NCBI GenBank assembly: GCA_026018925.1
Contig: JAKSZU010000018.1
Coordinates: 26,908,452-26,972,451 of the forward strand
Length of the DNA stretch: 64,000 nt
Source: Tupaia tana
Taxonomy: Eukaryota; Chordata; Mammalia; Scandentia; Tupaiidae
Direction of reading: 5' to 3'
This document shows, one piece after another, positions 21,112-32,301 of this stretch (position 1 is its first letter; each line of letters opens with the position of its first letter). The notes beneath the pieces were generated by a model, which saw only the letters and a list, made by a program, of their open reading frames with translations, was not told the origin of the DNA and ran no database searches. The translations under genes were made by a program, and so were the position numbers.

Positions 21112-21303
21112 TTTGTGTACATACATTTACACTCTCTTGTGAAACAATTCAAATTTCCAACAAAGAAAACTAAAATAACTTCACAATAAACAAAGACCTC
21201 ATGATCAATGGATCTGTACTACAAAAAAAACTAAAAGATGATTATCTGGCCTAAGGGAAATGACACCACATAGAAACAGAGATCTAAAGAAAAAATATTT
21301 TAC

Positions 21304-21573
21304 GGGAACCAGCAGTTAGCGTAATGGCTATGTCGCTGGACTCCCACGTAGTCAACCGCAGTTTGCATCCCGGACCCGGTGGCTTAAAACTCACGCCGGG
21401 CGCATGTGCATGCGTGCCCAAGATCCCAAGAGGAGAATGGAGGAGAAGGGATTGCGGCGTGACCATCCCCCCTGGGGGGTGATTTCTTGCTTTCTGTCTC
21501 TATGTCTCTCTCTGTCTGTCTGGCGAGCGCACACGCCCTATAGTGAAAACCTCTCCCCCCCAAAAAAAAACAT
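21304..21573 (+). repeat. tRNA-type SINE, long subfamily A
   Basis: Near-identical to 22984-23268 and shares its variant B box 'cgcagtttgc'. Target duplication atattttac at 21295-21303 and about 21574-21582. Confidence 0.95.
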
Positions 21574-21582
21574 ATATTTTAC

Positions 21583-22221
21583 CAGAAATGGTAAAAACAT
21601 GTGTAAATGTAAAAGAAATGTGGATTTTCTCTTCCTATTATCTCTATGAGATGGCTCCCTGCTATTTACTGCAAGAATATAAGCCCCACAATACCATCAA
21701 GTTTATAAACCATTAGATCTGTTATACTGTGCATGACATGCACAGCACAAAAAGGAGGAAACAAATAGGATGAGACCATTACAATGTCATTTGCATTTCA
21801 TGTGATGTAGAAAACTATTAACAAACTATAATGTTTTAATGGTAAATATCTTAAGCAATCCCTTAAATAATTATAGAAAGCTATGTACCTTTGAAGCCAT
21901 CCAACAGTGCCCTCAAATAATAAACATAAAATCCAAACTATTATTTTTATTCAAAATTATGTTATGCAATAAGTGGTAGATATGTACTAGACGCTGGACA
22001 AAGTTCATAGATATTAGGTATTCTTATTAAAATGAAAAGGAAAAATCCCACTGAGTAAAAGAATATGGAAGACTATTGGCTCTCTTTCTGAAATAGTTAC
22101 TCAGGACATAATGAGAAGTCTACCAACACTTGTTTAATTTACGGATTCATGTGGTGGTTAATAAAACCAACAAGAAACCATAGTGCCATTATTTACGCCA
22201 TGGGAAGAAAATTGATAACAC
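21583..22221. other. noncoding, nothing recognised
   Basis: AT-rich, no repeat or exon recognised. Confidence 0.45.
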
Positions 22222-22506
22222 TGGGCCTGCCTATGGCATGGTGGTTAAGGCAGCTGGATCCCACACAGCTGATAGTGCAGTTCGAGTCCTGGATCCGAAG
22301 GCTTCAAAACACACATTGGGTATTTGTATGTGTATATGCCCAAGGTCCCAAAAGGAGGGAGACATGTAGCAGGATGGATTGGAGTGCAAACACTCCCCAG
22401 TAGTGGGGAGGTGGTACTTTCTCACTTTCCTTCTCTTTCTGTCTTACTGTGTCTCTCTGGTGAGTACACATGCCCTTTGGCAAAAAAAAAAAAAAAAAAA
22501 AAAAAA
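22222..22506 (+). repeat. tRNA-type SINE, intermediate age
   Basis: 'gggcctgcctatggcatggt', B box 'agttcgagtcc', body to 'acatgccctttggc', then A25 tail 22482-22506. Confidence 0.9.
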
Positions 22507-22983
22507 GTAAGACTATTACTTCTACTTGCAAATTTGGAAGAAAACAATAAAACCTAAAGAAGCAAATGGATAGCCATGCATAGTTAAATCAGCATGGTTC
22601 AGATCTGGAGATGGCCTCAACTTACTGGCAAAGGACTTTCATAAAAGTAATGTGGTGAATCTTATTCTAGAATGAAAAGAATGTGTTTGAGCACAGCCTT
22701 ACTAATATACCAAGAGGTTTATAAAGTAAATATAAGACTACATTTCATGGAATAAGTGGAGTAACATAAATAGAAATATGAAACAGGCTTCAGAAAAATC
22801 ATGGGGAAAACTATGCACAGATTTCAAACTTTTTTTTTTCAACAAAAGAAACAAACATTAATTCCATTACTTCACAAATTTTTTGAGGTCTCTTCCTATT
22901 GTACAAAATAAAGATGATTATTTACATGGTAAAACAACATGAGCCTTTCTGGTGGTGATGACATCTTTATAAGAACATGTCTC

Positions 22984-23268
22984 GGGAACCAGCAGTTAGC
23001 GTAATGGCTATGTCGCTGGACTCCCACGTAGTCGATCGCAGTTTGCGTCCCGGACCCGGTGGCTTAAAACTCACGCCGGGCACATGTGCGTGCGTGCCCA
23101 AGATCCCAAGAGGAGAATGGAGGAGAAGGGATTGCGGCGTGACCATCCCCCCTGGGGGGTGATTTCTCACTTTCTGTCTCTATCTCTCTCTCTCTCTTTC
23201 TCTCTCTCTCTGTCTGGCGAGCGCACGCGCCCTATAGCGAAAAACCTCTCCCCAAAAAAAAAAAAAAA
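22984..23268 (+). repeat. tRNA-type SINE, long subfamily A
   Basis: 'gggaaccagcagttagcgta', hairpin, extended CT run, 'cgcgccctatagcgaaaaac', A tail. Sits between target copies atgtctc at 22977-22983 and 23269-23275. Confidence 0.95.
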
Positions 23269-23277
23269 ATGTCTCTA

Positions 23278-23545
23278 GGGACCAGCAGATGGCATAATGG
23301 TAACATTGGTGGACTTTCATGTGGTCAACCGCGGTTCGAGTTTGGAACCTGGTGGCTCAAAACTCATGGCCGGAAACGTGGGCATGTGTGCCCAAGATCC
23401 TAAGAAGACTGGAGGAGAAGGGATTGTGGCATGACCATCCCCCTGAGGGGTGATTTCTGACTGTTTCTCTGTCTCTGTCTTTCCAGCAAGTACATGCCCT
23501 ATAACAAAAACCTCTCTAAAAAATTTATTTAAGAATTAAAAAAAA
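23278..23545 (+). repeat. tRNA-type SINE, subfamily A-like
   Basis: 'gggaccagcagatggcataa', B box 'ggttcgagtt', hairpin 'ccccctgaggggtga', 'ccctataacaaaaacctctc', A tail. Immediately follows the previous SINE. The sequence atggcctctag after it resembles the shared target. Confidence 0.92.
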
Positions 23546-23963
23546 AATGGCCTCTAGTCAAGGACCTCCTTCATCTGTCTCCAGAGGAAAAGAAGAAACA
23601 TAAGAAGTGCTTGATGCGCAGCCCAAGTTCCTACTTCGTGGACGTGAAATGCCCAGATGCTATAAAATCATGTTCTTTAGCCATGCACAATCAGTATTTT
23701 TGTTTGTTGGTTGCTCCTCTGCCAGCCTAAACAGGAAAAGCAAGGCTAACAGAAGGAAGCCCCTTTAGGAGGAAGCACCCTGACTCAAGAATGGGAAATC
23801 ATACCAATGAACACATTTTGGATATTTTTTTTAATTTGGGGAAATATTAAGAAGGCAAGCATAAAGAAGTCATAACCTGAGATGGAACTATGTTAATACC
23901 AATGTTGATTAAAATGTTGATTTTACTATAAACTGGTAATTGAACATAATAAATCAATCTCTG

Positions 23964-24145
23964 GGGCTGGCAGGTGGTATGGTGGTTAAGAGCACTGGAC
24001 TCCCACATGGCCAACCACAGTTCAAGTCCTGGACCTGGCAGCTTGCTTTCTCTCTCTCTCTCTTTCTTTTCTGTCCCTCTCTGGTCAAATTAAAATAAAT
24101 AAAGTTAATTAAAAAAATCCTTTAAAAAATAAAAATAAATAAATC
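23964..24145 (+). repeat. tRNA-type SINE, short subfamily B
   Basis: 'ggggctggcaggtggtatgg', B box 'agttcaagtcc', CT run, 'ctctggtcaaattaaaataa', (AAAT)n tail. Confidence 0.92.
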
Positions 24146-24869
24146 TCCCTCCTTCTCTCTCCCTTTCTCTTTTTTCTCTCTTCTCCATAATATAGTATCT
24201 GTGACTTTAAAGAAACTTGCCCTGTTTCGCTCCTCCATAGTTAACTTGTTAATCTGTGTATAGAACTGTTTTGAAGAGTTAACAAAGAAACCATGTTAAG
24301 CAATTTAGCATAGTGCATGGGGCACCATATTAACTAAGTAGAGAGGAGTTTTTAATGTTCATTCATCATTGTCATCGTCATAACAAAAGAAGCAACAGAT
24401 CTGAGCACAAGAAAATATGCCCAATCAGCCAACTGTAGAAACAAGAATGTGTTTATTGATTAACATTTATTAAGGTCTTACTACAAATCCAGCCCATTTT
24501 GTACAAAAAAGTTGTGTGGGTAAGTATGGTTGGTGCAAAGAAGATGAACAATTATACTTGACTACTGTAGGACAAAAAGGATCCAGTAAAGAAGATCTCT
24601 TGAACAAATGCTGAAGTTCTTGCTAATTTTATGAGAAATTAAGCATTAAATCAGACAACATTTAGACTGTATTATTTTCACATACTATGGCCAGATCCAG
24701 ATAGAGGATTTGACATTCTCTGTCAGAAGACTACCCTCCTTGGTCTCGAAATTCTGCTCCCTGCCCAACAGGCACATAGGAATCGTTTAAAAATATTTTC
24801 TCAAATCATGTTGAAAATGAAATAGGTCTTAGGAGAAGTGAAGGAGAGGTAAGTACTGAAATTCTTGTT
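24146..24869. other. noncoding, nothing recognised
   Basis: Opens with a pyrimidine-rich tract (24146-24186). No repeat or exon otherwise. Confidence 0.4.
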
Positions 24870-25070
24870 AAGTCCTAGAAATGTGTTATATAAGCCATAC
24901 TTATTATTTTATTTAATTATTACAACACTTAGAGGTAGAAATAAGGATCTCCATCTTATAGATGAGGAAACCAGAAAACAGAGGTTCAGAAACATGCCAA
25001 AGAATGCTCAGCTAATAAATCAAATAGAAAGAAGGGAACCCCAGTATGTGGGACTCATATTCTGATTTTA
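24870..25070 (-). repeat. MIR
   Basis: 'ccatcttatagatgaggaaa' and 'cagaggttcagaaacatgcc', the complement of the MIR core and tRNA-side order. Confidence 0.75.
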
Positions 25071-25254
25071 CTCTAGAACCACTCCCCCACCCCAACTCAC
25101 AAGAGATCCCATGATTTGGATCCATTATTCAGAATTATTGAGTCATGTAGGTGGCAAGTATTTAAACCTGTATAGCAAAGTTCACTCGATGCATCATAAT
25201 TAGCAACAGAGATTAGCTAATCAAAGTACTAATGATAACCTAATTGGTGAATGT

Positions 25255-25445
25255 GTTATTGCTTACAAAGCACTTTCAAGTAATTATATAACTTGATTCT
25301 TAAAAATGATGATGTGTAGCAGGGATTTTCTTCCTCACTTTACCGGTAAAGAAATTGAGGCTCAAAGAAATTGATTGGCTTGCTCCAGAATCATCAAATC
25401 TCTGACATGAAGTTGGGAACTGAGTGAACGCTAGCTTGGTATCAT
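25255..25445 (-). repeat. MIR, diverged
   Basis: 'ctttaccggtaaagaaattg' followed by 'gaggctcaaagaaattgatt' and 'tgaagttgggaactga' fits inverted MIR. Confidence 0.6.
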
Positions 25446-25449
25446 ATGT

Positions 25450-26552
25450 TCTCCAAATACAGTATATGCTACTTTCCAACAGGGTAAGATGATCAAGAGC
25501 AGAGTCCTCAGGAGTCCTTCTCCTTTTCAGAAATGATGTGTGGTACATTCCTTAGGGGGTAATTACCCTTTCATCTGTAATCTTAGATCCTAGTTATGAT
25601 TCTGGTCTGTTCTCTGTGAAAAACATTTTTGAAAGGCCATACGTATCATTGCCCTGGGAGTAAGGTTTGGGTCTGACTTCTTTCACATTGTGTACAACCT
25701 GGGAGATCTTAAAAACAAAACAAAAAACACTGAAAGCATTTTCTGCCATCAACTCCCATCCATAGTTCCTACAATACATCATAAAGGAAACCTTTTTTTT
25801 GTTGTTTGCAAAAAATGTTGATGTAGTATTTTAGCTCATCAAGAAATTGTGCTTTATGTAACAGTCTCCACACTTTATAAAAAGAGTATCTGCAAAAGAA
25901 TTTAATTAAATAATAGAAAGAATTTGTGATGCACAGAGTTCAGTGTCTACTTTTTTGTCTTCTTTACCTGTCAAAACACAATTTCCAATGGTGGATTTGA
26001 ATTTCAGTAGTGAAATAAGTCCTTGTTCAAAACAGGTATATTAGTCTTGTTGTTAGCACACATACAAATGCTGTAATTTATACTATTAAATTTTATTTTA
26101 GAACTTTATTTTATTTAAAATAGAAATAATCAATTACATTTTTTGTAATTCAAAGACCATTCGCAAAAAAATATGGCCTGGTATTTTAATCTCTCTAAGA
26201 TTAGCAGAGGTTGGAAGACTAGTTGAAATAAGATGGTTTCAAGTAGGTTTTATGCTCTTGTCAATCTACCAAATTAGTTGGGGCATGAGTAGTAGACAAA
26301 TATAAAGACAAATATTCTAAATCCTCAATTTCTTACCTAAAAATAGAGAAAAATCTCATTTTCTTTGTGCCATTCTTGTGAAGACTAGATATAACAAATG
26401 ACAGATTGTTGTGCATTATACTTTTTATATTAGTTCAATACATTTTCTCATTGTGTGAAGTGTTTAAAGAGTAAATATTGCTTTTGCAACATACAAGAAA
26501 GGATTAATAGGAGACTATAAAAAATTTCCACAGATGTATAAAAAGAACCTTG
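25450..26552. other. noncoding, nothing recognised
   Basis: About 1.1 kb of AT-rich sequence without a recognised repeat or exon. Confidence 0.4.
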
Positions 26553-26554
26553 TT

Positions 26555-27010
26555 GGGGCCAGCAGCTACTGTGGTGGTTAAAGTGCTGGACTCCCACATG
26601 GCCAACTACAGTTCAAGTCCTGGACCTGGAAGCTTTCTTTCTTTTTTTTTTTTTTTTTTTTTGGAGAGGTTTTTGCTATAGGGCGCATGCGCTCGCCAGA
26701 CAGACAGAGACACAGAGACAGAAAGGGAGAAATCACCCCCCGGGGGGATGGTCACGCCACAATCCCTTCTCCTCCATTCTCCTTTTGGGATCTTGGGCAT
26801 GCACGCACACGCGCCCGGCATGAGTTTTAAGCCACTGGGTCCAGGACGTGAACCGCGGTCAACTACATGGGAGTCCAGTGACATAGCCATTACGCTAACT
26901 GCTGGTTCCCTGGAAGCTTGCTTTCTTACTTTCCTTTTCTCTCTCTGTTTCTCTCTGGTCAAATTAAAAAATAACAAATGAAATTAATTAAATAATTCTT
27001 TTTAAAAAAA
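26555..27010 (+). repeat. short subfamily B SINE interrupted by subfamily A
   Basis: Head 26555-26641 ('ggggccagcagctactgtgg' to 'acctggaagct') and tail 26911-27010 ('ggtcaaattaaaaaataac') are one subfamily B element split by 26642-26910. Confidence 0.92.
26642..26910 (-). repeat. tRNA-type SINE, long subfamily A (nested)
   Basis: Poly-T to about 26662, inverted body and head. Target duplication tggaagctt(t/g)ctttct of the host SINE at 26627-26641 and 26911-26925. Confidence 0.95.
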
Positions 27011-27937
27011 TAGACAACTTTGTTAATGTCCTTTTAAATTAAATAATCTTCCTAATTAACTATCTAAATTAATAAATTCAGCCATATACGTATGCCATCT
27101 ATACAGTGATACATATATATTTTTTACACAGATACACAAACACACATGTATATATTTCAACTGATAGAAGGAAATTTCAATCTCTATAGACCCTTTGTGA
27201 CTATGGAAGTCAAGCTTCTGTTTCCTGGATGGATTAAAAGGCAAACAATTCTCCTTATAAACTCTGGCTTCATAAATCTTGATTCTAATTCTAAATGTTA
27301 ATTTCTTACAGATCAGTTAAAGGCTTGCTGTTGTCTTTTTTCTATTTAATAGCTACTAAATAACCCTCAATTCTGTATGCCTACTTTAGGATGTATGATA
27401 TGAAGACCTAATAATTAATTGTATAGAAAGAAAGGATATCAAATAGAAGTAGAAGAGGAACTGAATTATACAAACTAAAATATTCCAAGAGCAAAGACGG
27501 GTCTGCTGCACTAGACTGATAGATTTCTTGAAGACATTTGCTTCTACTAGAAATTGCCAAGGGTAATGCAGCTGCAACTTTATATCCTTCAAGACTTACC
27601 CAGATTACAGTTTAAGAAATCAGAATAATCTGTGGTTACAGTCATTTAGTTACTGATGAGTGCTGTATCTTTATTCAGCAGCTAGGTACCTGCTAAATAA
27701 AGAAATTCAGCTGGTGGCAAAGTCATAAACCTTAAAACTGAATGAAAAGCATTTAGACTATAGTTCAATTCACTTTTAGTGGTGCTTGGAGCAATTAGGC
27801 CTGGTGACAACCACTTTATCAAAAGGGCAAAATCTGGATCCATTCTATCTCATCCCAGAGCTCTAGACATGCTCACATCTGAGCTTCAATAAGCAATCAC
27901 TGAAGCCTCCCTTCAAGCATTGATGTCTAGAGTTTTG
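27011..27937. other. noncoding, nothing recognised
   Basis: AT-rich, no repeat or exon recognised. Confidence 0.4.
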
Positions 27938-28190
27938 TTTTGTTTTTTTTGTTTTTGTTTTTGTTTTTTAATTGGCAGAGGGCATTTGCACTCAAAGGAG
28001 GGGTGGAAAAAGCACCCCTTAATGGGGCATGGTCGCACGGCAATCCTTTTACTTTCATTTCTCTATCCTGTCAGGGTTTGGGGCATGCATGCCTATGTGT
28101 TGAGCATGTTTTTAAGGTTCCAGACCCAGAAATCAAACTGCATAGCCCACAAGGGATCTGGTTCCCCATGTATAACATTTCACCACTGCA
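27938..28190 (-). repeat. old tRNA-type SINE
   Basis: T-rich start, 'ggcagagggcatttgcactc', 'ggggcatgcatgcctatgtg', 'agaaatcaaactgcatagcc'. Diverged inverted copy. Confidence 0.75.
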
Positions 28191-28204
28191 CTTTAGAGCA
28201 GTGG

Positions 28205-28248
28205 TTTGTTTTGTTTTGTTTTGTTTTGTTTTGTTTTGTTTTGTTTAT
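28205..28248. repeat. (GTTTT)n pentanucleotide repeat
   Basis: About eight or nine units of TTTTG just beyond the head-side end of the inverted SINE. Confidence 0.93.
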
Positions 28249-28374
28249 GGAAGTCTTTTAAGACAAAAAATTTCTTTGAATTTTTCTGATGAGAGCCTTG
28301 GATTCACCCAGGCAGCATTAACTTCTCTCAGTAAAGGTGCTCTGGCTCCTGTTGTAAGGGTAATATAAATAGTG

Positions 28375-28800
28375 ATAGCAAACATTTATTCAGCAACTTC
28401 TATGAGAAAATCTGAGAGCTTTACCTTGACGATTATGTTCAATACTCATAGTCCCAAGAGAAAGATATTAAACACTATATCATACAGATAAGAAAAGTGA
28501 AACCTACAGAGAAGAAAAGGATAGATAGTGGCATAGCAATAATGTGACATCCTGTAAGGCCCACCTGTATGGGAAGGTTCTGAGTTTGTGTCTAGACACC
28601 ACATGTGTGCTTGTGCCTGCCTATAATGTAGGGCCAGCTGGAGATGGACTGCAGTGTGAAGACCCTGTTTGGGTACCTGTCTTCCCCCAACCTTCTCTCT
28701 CATTCACAAAAGAAAGATATAAACTTAGGAAAACATAAAAAGAAATTGACTTGCTCAGTTTCACAAAGCCAACGTGATGGAACACACTGAGTTCATCAGA
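28375..28800 (-). repeat. MIR interrupted by a SINE
   Basis: 28375-28522 ('aacatttattcagcaacttc' to 'acagataagaaaagtgaaac') and 28739-28800 ('ttgacttgctcagtttcaca') are consecutive parts of an inverted MIR split by the SINE at 28523-28738. Confidence 0.62.
28523..28738 (+). repeat. old tRNA-type SINE, group C
   Basis: 'gtggcatagcaataatgtga', 'ccacctgtatgggaaggttc', 'tctctctcattcacaaaaga'. Same type as 31744-32045. Confidence 0.65.
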
Positions 28801-29414
28801 AATCATTTTCTTCTTTTCTGGGTTTTAAGCCACGTTTCCAAACTGCCTGCAGATAGGACTCGAAATGCAATTAATTTCTAGCCAATGGAATATGAGTAGA
28901 ATGGCATGAGTCTTTCCAGGAGAACTTATTTAAGTAGGTGGTCTAGACATGGACTCTCTCTTGATCAATCACTAAATGGAGAACATGCCAAGGCCATTGG
29001 AAGACAGAGAAGGGTGCCAGGGCAAGAGCCTAGGTTATGGATTGCTGAAAGAAAACACCACTGGCCCCCCAGTGGTACCCATTAGACATTTTTTTCTTTT
29101 TAAGTAAGAAATCAACTTTAAAAATGTAAGTGGTTTAACACAATAAGACTATCAGTTGCCAGCTATGACGCAACCAATTATAACATAAATGCTCGCTATT
29201 GCCAGGGGTATAAGTGAGTACAGAACTCAGATTTTGTGATTCTAGAGACCAGGATATTAGCAACTATGTGATATCTACGTCTAAGCTTAGTGAATAAATC
29301 TCCTTCATTAGAATTCTAAACACTTGCCTCATTCCATCCCAGCTGGCTACTGGTTTGTCATGGTGTTGGTAAGGAAATTCAATGAACAATTTAGACATTA
29401 AAACTAAAGATGAA
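28801..29414. other. noncoding, nothing recognised
   Basis: Slightly less AT-rich than its surroundings. No exon or repeat identified. Confidence 0.4.
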
Positions 29415-29647
29415 GGGCCAGCCTGCAGCTTGGTGGTCAAGTGAGATGGGTCTTGCATGGCTGACCTTATGGTTCAATTCCTGGACCTAGCAGGACAGGT
29501 GCATGTGTGTGCATCCTCAAAATCTCAACAGGGTAGGGCGAAGAGAATGAAGAAGGGATTGTGGCACAGCTATGCCCATAGTGGGGTGCTTTCTCACTCT
29601 CCCTGACTCTGAATCTCTTGGCAAGTACATGCACCCTCCAAAAAATG
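29415..29647 (+). repeat. tRNA-type SINE, diverged
   Basis: 'agggccagcctgcagcttgg', B box 'ggttcaattcc', 'agaagggattgtggcacagc', 'ggcaagtacatgcaccctcc'. Confidence 0.87.
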
Positions 29648-29654
29648 TGATTTT

Positions 29655-29820
29655 ATATAATTCACACAGAAGATATGTGTGGCAATGGTCTTGTTATGCT
29701 CATTTGACAAATAATAGAACATAAAACACAGGCAGTAACTCACTTGTCTAAGCTCAGGCATTGGGTAGTTGGCAGAACTCAGATTTAAATTCAAGACAAT
29801 TTTACTCCACAACTTACATC
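29655..29820 (-). repeat. MIR
   Basis: 'tgctcatttgacaaataata', 'cacttgtctaagctcaggca', 'gcagaactcagatttaaatt' in the inverted MIR order. Confidence 0.65.
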
Positions 29821-30204
29821 ATGTTGACGATTTGTCCTGCCTCAGCCCCTGTGCTATGCCAGAATGATGCCTAGTTTCTCACAGTTGATTGCAAACCTCT
29901 TTTTTAAATTTAAAATTTTGGTAAATATGCTAGCCTTTACTGTTTAAAAAATATCTATTATTTGTGCAATGGTACAAGGTTAGTGTGTATGTGAAAGAGA
30001 CAACCATAGAAAATTTCGAGTCTTAGAGGTTGAGAAAGCTACTACCTTTATAAATTCTTATGTAGGACATTACCCCTAAGCGGTATTTATTTTTTATCTA
30101 AAAATCAAATGTAAACTTACAGTAAGGCTACCATAAAGTAGCTTCATGTGATTATTCTCAAAACCTCCTAGCCTCCAGTCATAGAGAGAAATTTAGAGTT
30201 CTCC

Positions 30205-30340
30205 AAAAAGACCCTGCTCTTGTTGTCTTTACCAAGATGCTCCTTCTGCCTGGAATCTTTTCTCCTCTTTTCCCTGATAAACCCCATACAGTTTACTTAA
30301 TATAGTCCCTGGTCAATAACCAACTTCTCTCCCAAAGATA
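30205..30340 (+). repeat. L2-like fragment
   Basis: 'ctccttctgcctggaatctt' resembles the 'ctctgcctggaa' block of the L2 3' end. Short and diverged. Confidence 0.45.
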
Positions 30341-30554
30341 AAACAAAATGAACAAACCGAAAGAACCTCCGTTCCCTTTTTTGGTGTGGGAATAGCAACA
30401 GTACAGAGGTTCAAAGTATAGTGGTGATGGATCCATAACCCTGTGAATTTTTTTTTTAATAATGAATTACAAACTTTAGATGAATTAATTTAGAGTTAAT
30501 TTTATGGGACCTGAATCAAATCTAAAAAAAGAGAAAAGAAACATATACCAAGGA

Positions 30555-30720
30555 TTCAAATGTCTGGTCTGAGTTAAAGTCCTTACTTCACCATATTTAT
30601 CTGTCTAAGCTTCAGGAAGTGTAAACCCCAGTGATATAATCTATAAAGTGAGATAATAATAACTGCTTGCTATTTTACTGCTTTAAAGATTAAATGAGAT
30701 TATCTGGGTAAAGGTAGGAC
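30555..30720 (+). repeat. MIR
   Basis: 'ctataaagtgagataataat' followed by 'agattaaatgagattatctg' match the MIR consensus order on the plus strand. Confidence 0.75.
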
Positions 30721-30849
30721 TTCCTGTTCCTAGTCATGAGAGAAAAAAGTACATCCTCATCAAAAATAAATTTTAAAATTATGCACATAAACTAAAAGTT
30801 AAAATCTTAATTGATAATTAAAAAAGAAAAAAATCAGAAAAAATTATCT

Positions 30850-31040
30850 TTGGTGCCAGCAGGTGGTGTGGTGGTTAAAGCATTCCTACATGGCCAACCA
30901 TGGTTTGAATCCCAGACTTGGTTGCATGCTTTCTCACTTTCTCTGTCTCTCTCTCTCTTTCTCTCTCTCTGGTGAGTGAGCATGCCATATAGAAATTTTT
31001 AACATCATCATAATAAATAAAATTAAGTAAAGAATTCTTT
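30850..31040 (+). repeat. tRNA-type SINE, short subfamily B
   Basis: 'tggtgccagcaggtggtgtg', B box 'ggtttgaatcc', CT run, AT-rich tail. Confidence 0.92.
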
Positions 31041-31060
31041 AAAAATTTTTCATATCGTCT

Positions 31061-31063
<3 letters not shown>

Positions 31064-31098
<35 letters not shown>

Positions 31099-31115
31099 AT
31101 AGGGTGCATGCACTC

Positions 31116-31149
<34 letters not shown>

Positions 31150-31308
31150 GATGGACAACACAACAGTCTCCCCTCTAGATTTTGGACATGCATGCATGCT
31201 CAGATCATGTGCCAGGCATGATTTTTCAAGATGCTGAGTCTGGGAACTGAACTGCACAGCTGACCATGTGAAACCCAGCACCTTAACTTCCACACCATCT
31301 GCTGTCCC
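31064..31308 (-). repeat. tRNA-type SINE, diverged
   Basis: Poly-T 31066-31095, '(ga)n' 31120-31149 as complement of the CT run, 'ggacatgcatgcatgctcag', ending 'ccatctgctgtcccc'. Confidence 0.9.
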
Positions 31309-31317
31309 CACCTTTTA

Positions 31318-31590
31318 CAATTTTTTACTAACATAATAATTGTACACATTTATGGAGACTGATGTGATTTTTTAGTACAAAAATACAACATACAATATGA
31401 TGATCAAATCAGGATAATTAGGATAGCCTTTATCTCAAACTATTATTACTTTGTGTTGGAAACACTCAAAATGCTCTTTTTAAAATAATCTGAGACATGT
31501 AACTAATTATTGTTAACTATACTAACCTTACTGTACTATACAAGACTATTCCTCTTATCTACCTGTAATTTTAACCAACATTTCTGAATG
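31318..31590 (-). repeat. L1M-type LINE 3' UTR fragment
   Basis: 'attgtacacatttatggaga', 'gttaactatactaaccttac', 'ctgtactatacaagactatt' are the inverted form of the common L1M 3' UTR (compare the plus-strand fragment at 48605). No ORF2 remnant seen. Confidence 0.65.
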
Positions 31591-31743
31591 ATTTTGTTGG
31601 TTAAAAACATGTTTTTAATGTTTATACCTTCTTTTTTCCTTTTGAGAAATATTACACCACACTTTCTAGTGTGTTTCAGATTCTCTTTGTTAGATGTATA
31701 TTCTAATTCTGTTCTTTATTCCTCCTCTTGTCAAAAGGTAGAT

Positions 31744-31892
31744 TTGGGGGGACAAGCAGTGGTGCAGTAGTAATAAAACCAGACCCACATGGGAAAAGTT
31801 CTGAGTTTTGTACCCTAGAACCTTCCTGAGCATTCTGGGATACACACGCCTGCGTTCTAGGGGTAGACTGCAGTATGAGGGCCCTGTGGGGC

Positions 31893-31943
<51 letters not shown>

Positions 31944-31972
31944 TCCCTCTCCCTCTCCCTCTCCCTCTCCCT

Positions 31973-32003
<31 letters not shown>

Positions 32004-32045
32004 CCCCTCCCTCTCTCCCTCCCTCTTTCTCTCTCTTTTATAGAA
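31744..32045 (+). repeat. old SINE (group C) with expanded CT/CCCTCT tract
   Basis: Head 'gggggacaagcagtggtgca', 'gggatacacacgcctgcgtt', 'ctgcagtatgagggccctgt', then 143 bp of CT, CCCTCT and CT (31894-32036). Frames of 64-130 codons here are repeat translations. Confidence 0.82.
31894..32036. repeat. compound pyrimidine microsatellite (CT)n(CCCTCT)n(CT)n
   Basis: A hexamer block CCCTCT of about nine units is sandwiched between CT blocks, in the position of the SINE's CT tract. Confidence 0.95.
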
Positions 32046-32301
32046 AAGATAAACTTTAAGAAGTGTTGACTTGGAAAATGGTTAGTATTATTCATTCATA
32101 TGTGAGCACAAAGAGTTTCTTGCTTTTTGAATTCTGAAAGAATTCTAAATCATTAGTGAGAAGAAGGGTTTTGTGTTGTATTTATATAAAAAAAGAGAAA
32201 CTAAAATGTGATGGTCCCAGCCAGTGGTAAATTACTCGCATTTCTCTTGTTTTGCAGCCTTCTTAGGAAACAGTACAAATCATACTAAAAATATGTCTTA
32301 G

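Larger units (their letters stand above)
20362..21135 (+). repeat. old SINE (group C) split by an LTR
   Basis: The 5' half, 'ggcccagcttcaacagcaca' to about 20552, ends 'gtgtctgttt'. The CT-rich 3' end resumes at 21055 and finishes near 'gtgtacatacatttacactc'. The halves bracket the LTR at 20553-21054, so the LTR is younger than the SINE. Confidence 0.75.

Noticed and set aside
31703-32095. 130-codon frame rich in Arg-Glu repeats
   Set aside because: Translation of the CT/GA microsatellite.
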